A DNA stretch of 64,000 bases, from the NCBI GenBank assembly GCA_902799345.1, contig CADBZW010000005.1, forward strand, positions 124,001 through 188,000. Reading direction: 5' to 3'. The notes under the pieces were generated by a model that was given only the letters and a program-made list of their open reading frames with translations, did not search any database and was not told where the DNA came from. Position numbers and translations under genes: made by a program. Shown here piece by piece: positions 43,976 through 51,634 of this stretch. This DNA comes from an uncultured Bacteroidia bacterium. GTDB taxonomy: Bacteria > Bacteroidota > Bacteroidia > Bacteroidales > F082. Numbering within the stretch: position 1 is the first letter of the stretch; every line of letters begins with the position of its first letter.

Positions 43976-45427
43976 TCAATAGTATCTGTAGCTCTTTACC
44001 TGGCCAATGTGGCGGGCGAGGCGGACCACCTGGTTGCTGTAGCCGAACTCGTTGTCGTACCACAGATACAGGATGACGGTCTTGCCGTCTTCGCTGACCT
44101 TGGTGGCCGGTGCGTCGAAGATGCAGGCGCAGCTGTCGCCGATGCCGTCGCTGCTGACGAACTCAGTGTTGCTGCTGAAGCGGATCTGCTCGATGAGGTT
44201 ACCCTCGAGGCAGGCGAGACGGAAGGCCTCGTTGACTTCTTCCACCGTGGTGGCTCTTTCAACATCGAGGGCGAGTACGGCCAACGACACATCCGGCGTA
44301 GGCACACGCACGGCGTTGCTCGTCAGCTTGCCTTTCAGCTCGGGGATGGCCTTGGCGGCGGCCTTACCGGCACCCGTCTCGGTGATGACCATGTTCAAGG
44401 CAGCGCTACGGCCACGACGCTCTTTCTTGTGGTAGTTGTCCAGCAGGTTCTGGTCGTTGGTGTAGCTGTGGATGGTCTCGATGTGGCCTTTGACGATGCC
44501 GAAGTTCTTCAGCATGACCTCAAGGCCAGGCACGATGGCGTTGGTGGTGCAGCTGGCTGCCGAGAAGACGGTTTCGTTCTCGAGGTCGAGCGTGTCTTGG
44601 TTGACGCCATAGACCACATTCGGGATGTCGCCCTTGCCGGGAGCGGTGAGCAACACCTTGCTGACGCCCTTGGCTTGGAGGTGACGCGACAGCGACTCAC
44701 GGTCACGGAAGGCACCCGTGTTGTCGATAAGCAGCGCATCGTTGATGCCATATTGCGTGTAGTCGAGGTCCTCGGGGTTCTTGGCTTCGAGGAAGAGAAT
44801 CTTTTGTCCGTTGACCATCATGGCGTTCTCTTCGATCAGCGGGTAGCACACGCCGTGGAAGTAACGGTGTACCGAGTCGGTGCGGAACAGGTTGATACGC
44901 TTGAGGATGTCCTCGGGCGAGTTCTTGCGGGTGACGATGGCGCGCACGCGGAGGGCGTCGCCACGGCCAGCCATCTCGGTCATCTCACGGCAGAGGATAC
45001 GGCCGATACGACCGAAACCGTAGAGGATGACATCCTGCACCTTGTTGCTGCGCGGGACGGCGTTGATGATGTAATGGAGCTTGTCGCGCACGAAAGCCGT
45101 GACGTCGTTGTTATACTTTTCTTTCTCGTCCGTCCATTCAGAATTGAGGCGACCGAGGTCGATACGGGCCGGTGCGAGGTTCTCTGCAAGAAGGGCCTTG
45201 GCGATGAGCAGCGAGTCCTGCACGCGCACGGGCTTGTGCAACACATTCTCGGCACGGAGGTGCTTGTTGAGGATCTTACCCGAGCCGCGGTTGACCAGCA
45301 GCGAACGCAACAGGATGAGTTCCACCGACTTGTCATACCACAACTTACCTACAATGTTGATAAGTTCGTTAGCGGCTTTTTCATTTTCATTCCAAGCCTT
45401 CAATGAGGTTTCGAAATTGTCATTCAT
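43976..45427 (-). CDS. gap: Glyceraldehyde-3-phosphate dehydrogenase, long form
   Basis: The 483-aa product has an N-terminal extension of about 130 residues absent from classical GAPDH. The NAD-binding Rossmann fold follows (YGFGRIGRILC, about 136-146), then the catalytic motif SAASCTTNA with Cys293, then NMVITETGAGKAAAKAIPEL and WYDNEFGYSNQVVRLARHI. It oxidises glyceraldehyde-3-phosphate in glycolysis/gluconeogenesis. The extended form is common in Bacteroidota and some proteobacteria, where it may act in gluconeogenesis or use NADP. It stands alone with its own terminator. Confidence 0.94.
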   Translation of the reverse strand: MNDNFETSLKAWNENEKAANELINIVGKLWYDKSVELILLRSLLVNRGSGKILNKHLRAENVLHKPVRVQDSLLIAKALLAENLAPARIDLGRLNSEWTDEKEKYNNDVTAFVRDKLHYIINAVPRSNKVQDVILYGFGRIGRILCREMTEMAGRGDALRVRAIVTRKNSPEDILKRINLFRTDSVHRYFHGVCYPLIEENAMMVNGQKILFLEAKNPEDLDYTQYGINDALLIDNTGAFRDRESLSRHLQAKGVSKVLLTAPGKGDIPNVVYGVNQDTLDLENETVFSAASCTTNAIVPGLEVMLKNFGIVKGHIETIHSYTNDQNLLDNYHKKERRGRSAALNMVITETGAGKAAAKAIPELKGKLTSNAVRVPTPDVSLAVLALDVERATTVEEVNEAFRLACLEGNLIEQIRFSSNTEFVSSDGIGDSCACIFDAPATKVSEDGKTVILYLWYDNEFGYSNQVVRLARHIGQVKSYRYY

Positions 45428-45557
45428 GATTGATCAATTTTATTCTACAATTAGGTTGATGTTGTTCAGATTTTTGGCAAAGTTAGGCATTATTTCAATC
45501 CGAACAAGGAAAAAGCAGAAAAAAGTTTTTTTTGTGAGCAAGTACGCTGCATTTTCG

Positions 45558-45565
45558 TAATTTTG
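45558..45565 (+). promoter_or_regulatory. -7 box upstream of the UPF0597 gene
   Basis: TAATTTTG lies 18 nt before the ATG at 45584, supporting that start. Confidence 0.5.
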
Positions 45566-45583
45566 CGCAAATTTTCAAACACG

Positions 45584-46852
45584 ATGGAAAAAAGCGATTG
45601 TCTTTACAACTCCTATTTGAATATCCTAAAGGAAGAGCTTGTGCCCGCCATGGGCTGCACCGAGCCCATTTGTCTAGCATACGCTGCCGCCAAAGCCAGG
45701 GAAGTCTTAGACTCGCTTCCTAAAAAAGTCGAAATCGAAGCTAGCGGCAACATTATTAAAAATGTGAAAAGTGTCATCGTGCCCAACACCGACGGCATGA
45801 AGGGGCTGAAGGCCTCCGTGGCGGCAGGTATCGTGGCCGGCAAGCCCGAAAAGGTGCTTGAAGTCATTGCCGACGTGAAGCCCGAGCAAAAGAAAGACAT
45901 CGCCGATTTCCTTGAGAACACGCCTATCGCGGTCAAGCCTCTGGACTGCGTCGCCCGCCTGGACGTCACCGTGCGCCTCTTCGACGGCGAACACAGCGCC
46001 ATGGTCCGTATCGCAGGGCATCACACCAACATCGTTTGCGTCAAGAAAGACGACGAGACGCTTTTCGACTGCCCTTGCTCCGACACCAACGCCAACATGA
46101 CCGACCGCAGCTGCCTCAAGTTGGACAAGATCTACGACTTCGCCTCCACTGCCGACATCGACGATCTGCGTCCCATCATCGGGCGACAGATGACCTTCAA
46201 CAAGGCCATCGCCATGGAAGGCCTGAAGAACGACTGGGGCGCCAACGTGGGCAGCACCATCCTGCGTTGTGGCGTCGACATCCGACAAAAGGCAAAGGCC
46301 TGGGCTGCAGCGGGCAGCGACGCCCGCATGAGCGGCTGCGAGATGCCCGTCATCATCAACTCGGGTAGCGGTAACCAAGGCATGACCGTGTGTTTGCCTA
46401 TCCTCGCCTTCGCCGAAGAATTCAACGTCGACGAGGAACGCACCATCCGCGCCGTGGCCCTCTCCAACCTCGTGGCCATCCACCAAAAGACCGGCATCGG
46501 CAGGCTCTCGGCCTACTGTGGCGCCGTCAGCGCGGGCTGTGCCTCAGGTTGTGGCATCGCCTTCCTCTTCGGTCACGGCCTCGACGTCATCGAACACACT
46601 CTTGAGAACGCTCTCGGCATGGCCGCCGGCATCGTGTGCGACGGCGCCAAGCCTTCGTGCGCTGGCAAGATCGCCCTATCGGTCGAAGCCGGATTGCTCG
46701 GTTTCGAGATGAGCAAGCACGGCGACAACCTCCTCGGTGGCGACGGCATCATCGGCTGCGACGCCGAAGAGACCATCGACCACATCGGTCGACTCGGTCG
46801 ACTCGGCATGAAAGAGACCGATGTGGAGATTTTGAAGATAATGGTCGAATGA
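45584..46852 (+). CDS. L-serine dehydratase alpha-like/cysteine desulfidase family protein (UPF0597)
   Basis: From ATG 45584 (MEKSDCLYNSYLNILKEELV) the product is 422 aa. Iron-sulfur ligands typical of the family are visible: PAMGCTEPICLAYAAA near residue 30, and the C-terminal pair SAGCASGCGIAFLFG and GAKPSCAGKIALSVE. SGCEMPVIINSGSGNQGMTV is the other signature. Family members (CdsB/CyuA, YhaM) break down L-cysteine to pyruvate, ammonia and sulfide, or dehydrate L-serine. Cysteine catabolism is the more likely function, but sequence alone does not settle it. It is monocistronic and cytoplasmic. Confidence 0.85.
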   Translation: MEKSDCLYNSYLNILKEELVPAMGCTEPICLAYAAAKAREVLDSLPKKVEIEASGNIIKNVKSVIVPNTDGMKGLKASVAAGIVAGKPEKVLEVIADVKPEQKKDIADFLENTPIAVKPLDCVARLDVTVRLFDGEHSAMVRIAGHHTNIVCVKKDDETLFDCPCSDTNANMTDRSCLKLDKIYDFASTADIDDLRPIIGRQMTFNKAIAMEGLKNDWGANVGSTILRCGVDIRQKAKAWAAAGSDARMSGCEMPVIINSGSGNQGMTVCLPILAFAEEFNVDEERTIRAVALSNLVAIHQKTGIGRLSAYCGAVSAGCASGCGIAFLFGHGLDVIEHTLENALGMAAGIVCDGAKPSCAGKIALSVEAGLLGFEMSKHGDNLLGGDGIIGCDAEETIDHIGRLGRLGMKETDVEILKIMVE

Positions 46853-46902
46853 CAGATGCTTTGACCATCCCATTTCGTCCCTTTCTCACCTCTATGCGGA
46901 CA

Positions 46903-46950
46903 ATAAGCCGCAAAATCTGCGGTTAATTATCCGCAAAATTTGCGGCTTAT
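46903..46950. repeat. Nested palindrome after the UPF0597 gene
   Basis: ATAAGCCGCAAAATCTGCGG (46903-46922) is mirrored by CCGCAAAATTTGCGGCTTAT (46931-46950), around TTAATTAT. Each arm is itself a CCGCAAAAT.TGCGG palindrome, so the DNA can fold as one long hairpin or two short ones. It lies between the UPF0597 stop and the permease promoter. Confidence 0.65.
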
Positions 46951-46987
46951 TACTTTGATTAGACTATCTATCGGTTAGATAAAACCT

Positions 46988-46995
46988 TATCTTTG
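46988..46995 (+). promoter_or_regulatory. -7 box of the FecCD/BtuCD operon
   Basis: TATCTTTG lies 21 nt before the ATG at 47017. Confidence 0.5.
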
Positions 46996-47016
46996 CAACG
47001 CAAAACAACCCTAAAA

Positions 47017-48075
47017 ATGGTTTCTGACACCGAAAACAACCTCCGCCGCAAAGCCCCATCCATCGCGCTGATTTCCATAGTGATAGTGGCTGTAGGAGTG
47101 GTTTTGTTTGTCCTCAACCTGATGCTTGGATCGGTGTCGATTCCTTTTGAAGAGTTCAAAAACGCAGTTTTCGGCGGCGAAGGCTCCACCTACCGCGCCA
47201 TCATCCTCGACTACCGCCTACCGCAAGCCATCACGGCGCTCCTGGCGGGCATAGGTCTATCGGTATCGGGCCTCCTGATGCAGACCCTCTTCCGTAACCC
47301 CTTGGCCGACCCTTCCCTGCTGGGCATCAGCAGTGGAGCAAGCCTCGGCGTGGCCTTGGTGGTGCTAGTAGCAGGCGGCTTCGGTGGCATCGCCGTCAGC
47401 ACGCTGTCGCTGTGGTCGACCTTCGGCGTCACCATTGCGGCTTTCCTGGGTGCCTTTGCGGTATTGTTGCTTATCCTTGCTTTAAGTTCCCGACTGAAAA
47501 GCATGGTCAGCCTGGTGCTGGTGGGTATCATGATCGCCTACATCGCAGGCTCGGTCACCGACATCCTGAAGTTCTTCAGCCAGAAGGAAGGGCTACATTC
47601 CTTCGTCATCTGGGGCATGGGTAGTTTCTCCAACGTGAGCAAGGCACAACTGCCGTTCTTCGCCATCGCGGTGGCGGTTGGTAGCATCGGCTCATTCCTA
47701 TTATTCAAGACCTTGAACCTCTTGCTGTTGGGCGAGCGTTATGCCGAGAACCTCGGTGTGAACATCAAGCGGAGCAGCATGCTCATCATCCTGGCATCGG
47801 GCTTCCTCACCGCCCTCATCACGGCGTTCTGCGGCCCCATCGCCTTCCTGGGCTTGGCTGTGCCGCATATCGCGCGTTTCCTCTTCCGCAGCAGCGACCA
47901 TAAGTTGCTCATCCCCGCCACGGCCTTCCTCGGCATGGACTTGGCCTTGTTCTGCAACCTCATCGCACGCCTGCCCTCTTTCGAAGGCAACCTGCCCATC
48001 AACTCGGTCACGGCACTGATTGGTGCGCCTATCGTGCTGTGGGTGATTTTCCACCGTCAAAAAGTCATGAGATGA
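47017..48075 (+). CDS. FecCD/BtuC-family ABC transporter permease
   Basis: The 352-aa protein has about ten transmembrane helices. FecCD-family motifs include DYRLPQAITALLAGIGLSVS, LFRNPLADPSLLGISSGASL, VLVGIMIAYIAGSVTDILKF and FCGPIAFLGLAVPHIARFLF. It forms the membrane channel for cobalamin, haem or iron-siderophore import. The ATG at 47017 (MVSDTENN) is chosen; a TTG 24 nt upstream lies within the -7 box. It overlaps the ATPase gene by 4 bp. No substrate-binding protein gene is adjacent; the only one in the window is the cobalamin-operon lipoprotein at its left end. Confidence 0.9.
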   Translation: MVSDTENNLRRKAPSIALISIVIVAVGVVLFVLNLMLGSVSIPFEEFKNAVFGGEGSTYRAIILDYRLPQAITALLAGIGLSVSGLLMQTLFRNPLADPSLLGISSGASLGVALVVLVAGGFGGIAVSTLSLWSTFGVTIAAFLGAFAVLLLILALSSRLKSMVSLVLVGIMIAYIAGSVTDILKFFSQKEGLHSFVIWGMGSFSNVSKAQLPFFAIAVAVGSIGSFLLFKTLNLLLLGERYAENLGVNIKRSSMLIILASGFLTALITAFCGPIAFLGLAVPHIARFLFRSSDHKLLIPATAFLGMDLALFCNLIARLPSFEGNLPINSVTALIGAPIVLWVIFHRQKVMR

Positions 48076-48827
48076 ACGAAGTGCTCCATACCACGAACCT
48101 ACTTATCGGCTATAAAGGTCAAGCCCTGATGCCCGCAATCGACGTGAGCCTCGGCGAAGGCGACATCGTGGCCTTGGCGGGTCCCAACGGCTCGGGCAAG
48201 ACGACGCTGTTCAAGACGCTGTCGGCCAGCCTCAAACCCGTCGGCGGCGAGGTCAAGCTGTTCGGCAAGGACTTGCGCGACTACTCCCCCACCGAACGCA
48301 GCTCGCTCTTCAGCCTCGTCCTCACCGAGAAGCCCGACGACCTGTTTTTGAAGGTTTTCGACATTGTGGCCGCCGGTCGCTATCCCCATCTCGGTCTTTT
48401 AGCCAAACTTAAGGCTGAAGACGAGCAAATCATTTACGACAGCCTCGAAACCGTCGGCATCAGCCATTTGGTCAACCGGAACTTCGTCTCGTTGAGCGAT
48501 GGCGAACAACAGAAAGTGATGATAGCCAAGGCCTTGGTACAGGACACGCCACTCATCTTCATGGACGAGCCTGCCGCCTTCCTCGACTATCCGAGCAAAA
48601 TCGAGTTGGTCAACATCATGCACAAACTCTCGCGCGAGAAGCACAAGACCATCCTTTTCAGCAGCCACGACCTCGATTTGTTGCTCCGTCACGCCGATGT
48701 TATGTGGGTCGTCGCGCCGCAGCAGCCTTTGCGCCAAGGTACGCCGAAAGAATTGGTTGAGCGAGGGGTTATCGACGCCTATTTTAAGCCAATCGTAGCG
48801 AAAGAAGAATTCTATTGGATGAGGTAA
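48072..48827 (+). CDS. FecE/BtuD-type ABC transporter ATP-binding protein
   Basis: From ATG 48072 (MNEVLHTTNLLIGYKGQALM) the product is 251 aa. It has Walker A AGPNGSGKTTLFKTL, the signature VSLSDGEQQKVMIAKAL, Walker B PLIFMDEPAAFLDYP, and the H-loop FSSHDLDLLL. It powers the upstream permease. The C-terminus PIVAKEEFYWMR recurs as isolated remnants at 49665-49709 and 58283-58327. Confidence 0.92.
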   Translation: MNEVLHTTNLLIGYKGQALMPAIDVSLGEGDIVALAGPNGSGKTTLFKTLSASLKPVGGEVKLFGKDLRDYSPTERSSLFSLVLTEKPDDLFLKVFDIVAAGRYPHLGLLAKLKAEDEQIIYDSLETVGISHLVNRNFVSLSDGEQQKVMIAKALVQDTPLIFMDEPAAFLDYPSKIELVNIMHKLSREKHKTILFSSHDLDLLLRHADVMWVVAPQQPLRQGTPKELVERGVIDAYFKPIVAKEEFYWMR

Positions 48828-48843
48828 CTACCTCAATTTCAAG

Positions 48844-48851
48844 TAACTTTG
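48844..48851 (+). promoter_or_regulatory. -7 box upstream of the SGNH hydrolase gene
   Basis: TAACTTTG lies 17 nt before the ATG at 48869. Confidence 0.45.
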
Positions 48852-48868
48852 CACCAAACTATCATCCT

Positions 48869-49546
48869 ATGCGTAAAACAACCCTTATCCTCATCTTAAC
48901 AGCTATGTGGTTTTCAGGTTATGCACAAAAAGACTGGTTCGGCTTCAACCGTTACAAGGCCGACAACGACAGTATCATTGCCAGCGGCAAGTTCCCCGAC
49001 GTCGTGTTTATGGGCAACTCCATCACCGACAACTGGGCCTATTTCCATCCCGAGTTCTTCACCGAGAACAACTTCTGCGGCAGGGGCATCGGGGGACAGA
49101 CCTCGGCGCAGATGCTGGTGCGCTTCACCGCCGATGTCATCGACCTGCATCCCAAGGCCGTGGTTATCATGGCAGGCACCAACGACGTGGCGCACAACGA
49201 CTATTGGGTGACTCCTGAGAAGGTGGTCGACAACATCATCGCCATGTGTGACCTGGCCCGCGACCATGGCATCGTGCCCATCATCAGCTCCATACCGCCT
49301 TGCTCGAAATTCCCATGGAGGGAGGAGATTGAGAACCCGGGGCAGACCATCGTCGAAATCAACGACAACCTGAGAGCTTACGCCGAAGCCCATGACATCG
49401 TATACGTGGACTACCATTCCGCCCTCGCCGACGAGCACCTTGGATTGCCCTCCTCGCTGAGCGAAGACGGCTGCCATCCCAATCCCGACACCTATCTTGT
49501 CATGGAGGAGATGGTATTAGAGGCGATACGCGTTGCGTTACAATAA
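48869..49546 (+). CDS. Secreted SGNH/GDSL-family hydrolase
   Basis: The 225-aa product has a signal peptide (MRKTTLILILTAMWFSGYAQ). The SGNH blocks follow: block I VVFMGNSITDNW (Ser in GNS), block II RGIGGQTSAQM (Gly), block III MAGTNDVAH (Asn), and block V DGCHPNPDTYLVM (Asp and His). This matches the acetylxylan-esterase/GDSL lipase-like group common in Bacteroidota. All catalytic residues are present. It probably removes acyl groups from polysaccharide in the periplasm. It lies just after the ATPase gene but has its own -7 box. Confidence 0.9.
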   Translation: MRKTTLILILTAMWFSGYAQKDWFGFNRYKADNDSIIASGKFPDVVFMGNSITDNWAYFHPEFFTENNFCGRGIGGQTSAQMLVRFTADVIDLHPKAVVIMAGTNDVAHNDYWVTPEKVVDNIIAMCDLARDHGIVPIISSIPPCSKFPWREEIENPGQTIVEINDNLRAYAEAHDIVYVDYHSALADEHLGLPSSLSEDGCHPNPDTYLVMEEMVLEAIRVALQ

Positions 49547-49664
49547 GAAATCACGGGGACATATAAGAATCAAGCAAAAGAAAACTCCTACGGAGTACAA
49601 CTCGTTGAATGATTGTTTTTTGTTATTAAAAGAGAGCTCCTACGGAGCAAATTTTAGAAATTCC

Positions 49665-49709
49665 TTAAAGCCGATTGTGTCTAAGGATGAGTTTTTCTGG
49701 ATGAAATGA
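49665..49709 (+). pseudogene. Remnant of the 3' end of an ABC ATPase gene
   Basis: The frame reads LKPIVSKDEFFWMK then a stop, matching the last residues of the intact ATPase (FKPIVAKEEFYWMR, ending at 48827). The nucleotides differ mostly at synonymous positions. No further ATPase similarity is visible upstream. Two CTCCTACGGAG palindromes lie just upstream (about 49585 and 49637). Confidence 0.55.
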
Positions 49710-49731
49710 GACTGCACCAGAAAAAAATGCT

Positions 49732-49739
49732 TATTTTTG
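49732..49739 (+). promoter_or_regulatory. -7 box of the first small transcript of the island
   Basis: TATTTTTG is followed at once by CAGCGTCT, the same initial sequence as the transcripts beginning near 54688 and 57043. Confidence 0.55.
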
Positions 49740-49741
49740 CA

Positions 49742-49893
49742 GCGTCTGAAGCGCCCAGGCCCTCGCATCTTGCCTTTGTCGTGCGTTGGGCAGCTAACAG
49801 ACAGGCCGAGCAAGCGGTCTCGTAGCAGGGGCGACTACGAAAAACTCCGACGGAGAGGTTCACGAACGACCCTTTACCGTCGGAGTCTTTTTT
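49742..49893 (+). ncRNA. Candidate small RNA B (family 1)
   Basis: A unit of about 150 nt runs from the -7 box to an intrinsic terminator. Its core (49757-49820) includes CCCTCGCATCTTGC, GTTGGGCAGCTAACAGACAG and CCGAGCAAGCGGTCT. It aligns with candidate RNA C at about three quarters identity, with mostly transitions and one 1-nt indel. Next comes a hairpin CGTAG-CAGGGGCGA-CTACG, then the terminator stem. Any reading frame across it begins before the promoter, so a protein product is unlikely. Function unknown. Confidence 0.6.
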
Positions 49894-49901
49894 TATTTTT
49901 T
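49844..49901 (+). terminator. Intrinsic terminator of candidate RNA B
   Basis: The stem ACTCCGACGG (49844-49853) with CCGTCGGAGT (49877-49886) is followed by TCTTTTTTTATTTTTTC. It overlaps the 3' end of the convergent gene at 49893. Confidence 0.85.
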
Positions 49902-50969
49902 CTTTTTCGACAAACAATTCTCGTTGAAGACGATCATCGGATAATGCGCTCCGAACTCCCCACGCACCACTTTCTTTCCCGGATACCAATCATAGTAAAA
50001 CAGGTCTATCGTATCAGGCAACAACTTTCGCACCTGCTGGGCTAATGAAAAACCGCGCTCAAACCATTCTTTGTCTTGTTTTTTGGTCCAATTAAGAGAA
50101 GTAACATCATCATACTCATCATACCATTCACGTAAGCCTTCGATAGAATCCAACTTGATTTCCCCTGCCGTGTCCGTCCAAAGGGAATCGGCACTGCCAC
50201 AACAACTGCTGCCCCAAAACAAAGCATCGCCGAAGTCGCACCACATGCAGACCGTTTCCTTTATCTTGGGCATCCTCCTGAAACTGATGTCCGCTCCATA
50301 GCAAAATGGTGACCGGATATTCCATTCTATCAAAGGCGATTTGATGTCATTGTAGAAAGTCATATTATCCCACTTTGGTCCGCTCCTGTATCCATTTGGA
50401 CCATAAAACCATTCTTTCGCAAAATCACTGCGTTGCGTGTTGTAGCAGTTGCCGCATAGTGCAAGAAGCGCAAGGTAAATCGAGTTGACGAAATCCTTGG
50501 TTTCACACAATGCATAGAAAGGGATGCTGTCGGTATCAGAATCATACACAAAGAACAAGCCAATCTCAGGGTCGGTATTGGCATCATAATCATGAACTAT
50601 TTCTTTTCCCGGATCAGGCCTTTCAACCGAAAAACCAAAGCTCGCAGCACGCAACATTTCGTAATGAAGATACACCTCCTTGCCCTCGCAATCGATTCGC
50701 ATCGTGTGCTCCAATTGGATACCCTTCACGATATCTTCGAGCCACATCGTCATTTCAACGAAAGGATCAAAGACCACACTGCAATCGCAAGTCAGCCGTT
50801 TTTTCCCGTTCAGGTACATCTCCATATCAATCCATCCCGCTTCGGGCGGAGTGAAATAGAAGAAGGTGGAATCCAACTTCTTAAACAAGTCTTTACGCTC
50901 CGAAATTTCTTTGTATACACGGCTCCTTTCGGCGAACCAACCGTTTTCATACTCCAGTTCCATAATCAT
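49893..50969 (-). CDS. Unknown cytoplasmic protein, paralogue of the gene at 51635-52750
   Basis: The 358-aa product has no signal peptide or membrane segment and is not recognised. It is clearly paralogous to the product of 51635-52750. Shared runs include AERSRVYKE, STFFYFTPPEAGW, MEMYLNGKKRLTC, VNSIYLALLAL, KIKETVCMWCDFG, VRKLLPDTIDLFYYDWYPGK and MIVFNENCL. Several Cys and many acidic and aromatic residues are present. It is the last gene of a four-gene minus-strand operon (LRR protein - paralogue - DUF5618 - this gene) with gaps of 9-14 bp. The DNA is AT-richer than the core genome. One possibility is that the two paralogues are immunity-type or regulatory proteins; that is speculation. 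An ATG two codons inside is an alternative start. Confidence 0.7.
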   Translation of the reverse strand: MIMELEYENGWFAERSRVYKEISERKDLFKKLDSTFFYFTPPEAGWIDMEMYLNGKKRLTCDCSVVFDPFVEMTMWLEDIVKGIQLEHTMRIDCEGKEVYLHYEMLRAASFGFSVERPDPGKEIVHDYDANTDPEIGLFFVYDSDTDSIPFYALCETKDFVNSIYLALLALCGNCYNTQRSDFAKEWFYGPNGYRSGPKWDNMTFYNDIKSPLIEWNIRSPFCYGADISFRRMPKIKETVCMWCDFGDALFWGSSCCGSADSLWTDTAGEIKLDSIEGLREWYDEYDDVTSLNWTKKQDKEWFERGFSLAQQVRKLLPDTIDLFYYDWYPGKKVVRGEFGAHYPMIVFNENCLSKKKK

Positions 50970-50981
50970 TGTATTTTTTAA

Positions 50982-51626
50982 TTATGAAAACACCAAAAGA
51001 TTAAAACGTTTTTTCTCTTCTGGAGTTATCAAGTCAAGGTTTTTTGCCATCCAATGCTTATATGCCGTCTCAACAATATCATTTCTTTTCAGGTTTGCTT
51101 TTGCCAACATCAAATCCAACAATTCATTCTTTTGTCTATCAGCCTCTTTATGCCTTTGTTTTTCCTCTTCTTTTTGCTTTTTCCATTCCTCTTCATCTCT
51201 GCGACTTTCCTCTTCTTTTTGTTGCTCGACAATGGCTTCCCTGCTCTTGCACCAATCGAGCAGCTTTTCGCCATAAGACATGGCTCTATCGCATATCACC
51301 TTGTCCTTTTCGCCATCGCAAGCCATGGTGAAATTCAGCAAGTTATAAGCCGATTCAAAAACGGTGACGATTTTACTGTCAACGCCAGTGAGCCACTCTT
51401 TATACTTGGCTTTGTCGTATTCGCTTACATACTCATGGCAATCCCTATGTTCTTGGTATAGCACATAGTCCAATGCTTCAACGCACCCTTCCCATGCTGT
51501 CCTTCCTGCCTTTTTTATGCTTTTTGCGTCAGCATAGTGTTCATCGTCTTCCAGCGAAGTCTTGTCCAATATGTCCTTCGCTTTTTGCAGGTATGCTTCT
51601 GCTTTTTTCATTGGATGCTTTTTCAT
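50982..51626 (-). CDS. DUF5618-like helical protein with charged C-terminal extension
   Basis: The 214-aa product has an N-terminal helical domain of about 125 residues that fits DUF5618: MKKAEAYLQKAKDILDKTSL, HYADAKSIKKAGRTAWEG, ALDYVLYQ, VFESAYNLLNF and EKLLDWC. A coiled-coil-like charged segment follows (EEESRRDEEEWKKQKEEEKQ), and the C-terminal motif is ITPEEKKRFNLLVF. The product of 55277-55912 has the same layout and the same C-terminal motif. DUF5618 has no known function; its all-helical AW.G...AL pattern recalls HEPN-type folds, but no RNase motif can be shown. Each of the two cassettes of the island contains one copy. Confidence 0.68.
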   Translation of the reverse strand: MKKHPMKKAEAYLQKAKDILDKTSLEDDEHYADAKSIKKAGRTAWEGCVEALDYVLYQEHRDCHEYVSEYDKAKYKEWLTGVDSKIVTVFESAYNLLNFTMACDGEKDKVICDRAMSYGEKLLDWCKSREAIVEQQKEEESRRDEEEWKKQKEEEKQRHKEADRQKNELLDLMLAKANLKRNDIVETAYKHWMAKNLDLITPEEKKRFNLLVFS

Positions 51627-51634
51627 AGTTCATT

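Noticed and set aside
44009-45406. 465-codon open frame on the plus strand opposite gap
   Set aside because: It mirrors the GAPDH gene, with low-complexity Val/Asp/Gly-rich composition and no recognisable domain.
49710-49830. Small protein beginning MRLHQKKMLIFAAS across RNA B
   Set aside because: Its start codon precedes the -7 box of the transcript, so it would not be on the RNA; the conserved core is better explained as RNA.
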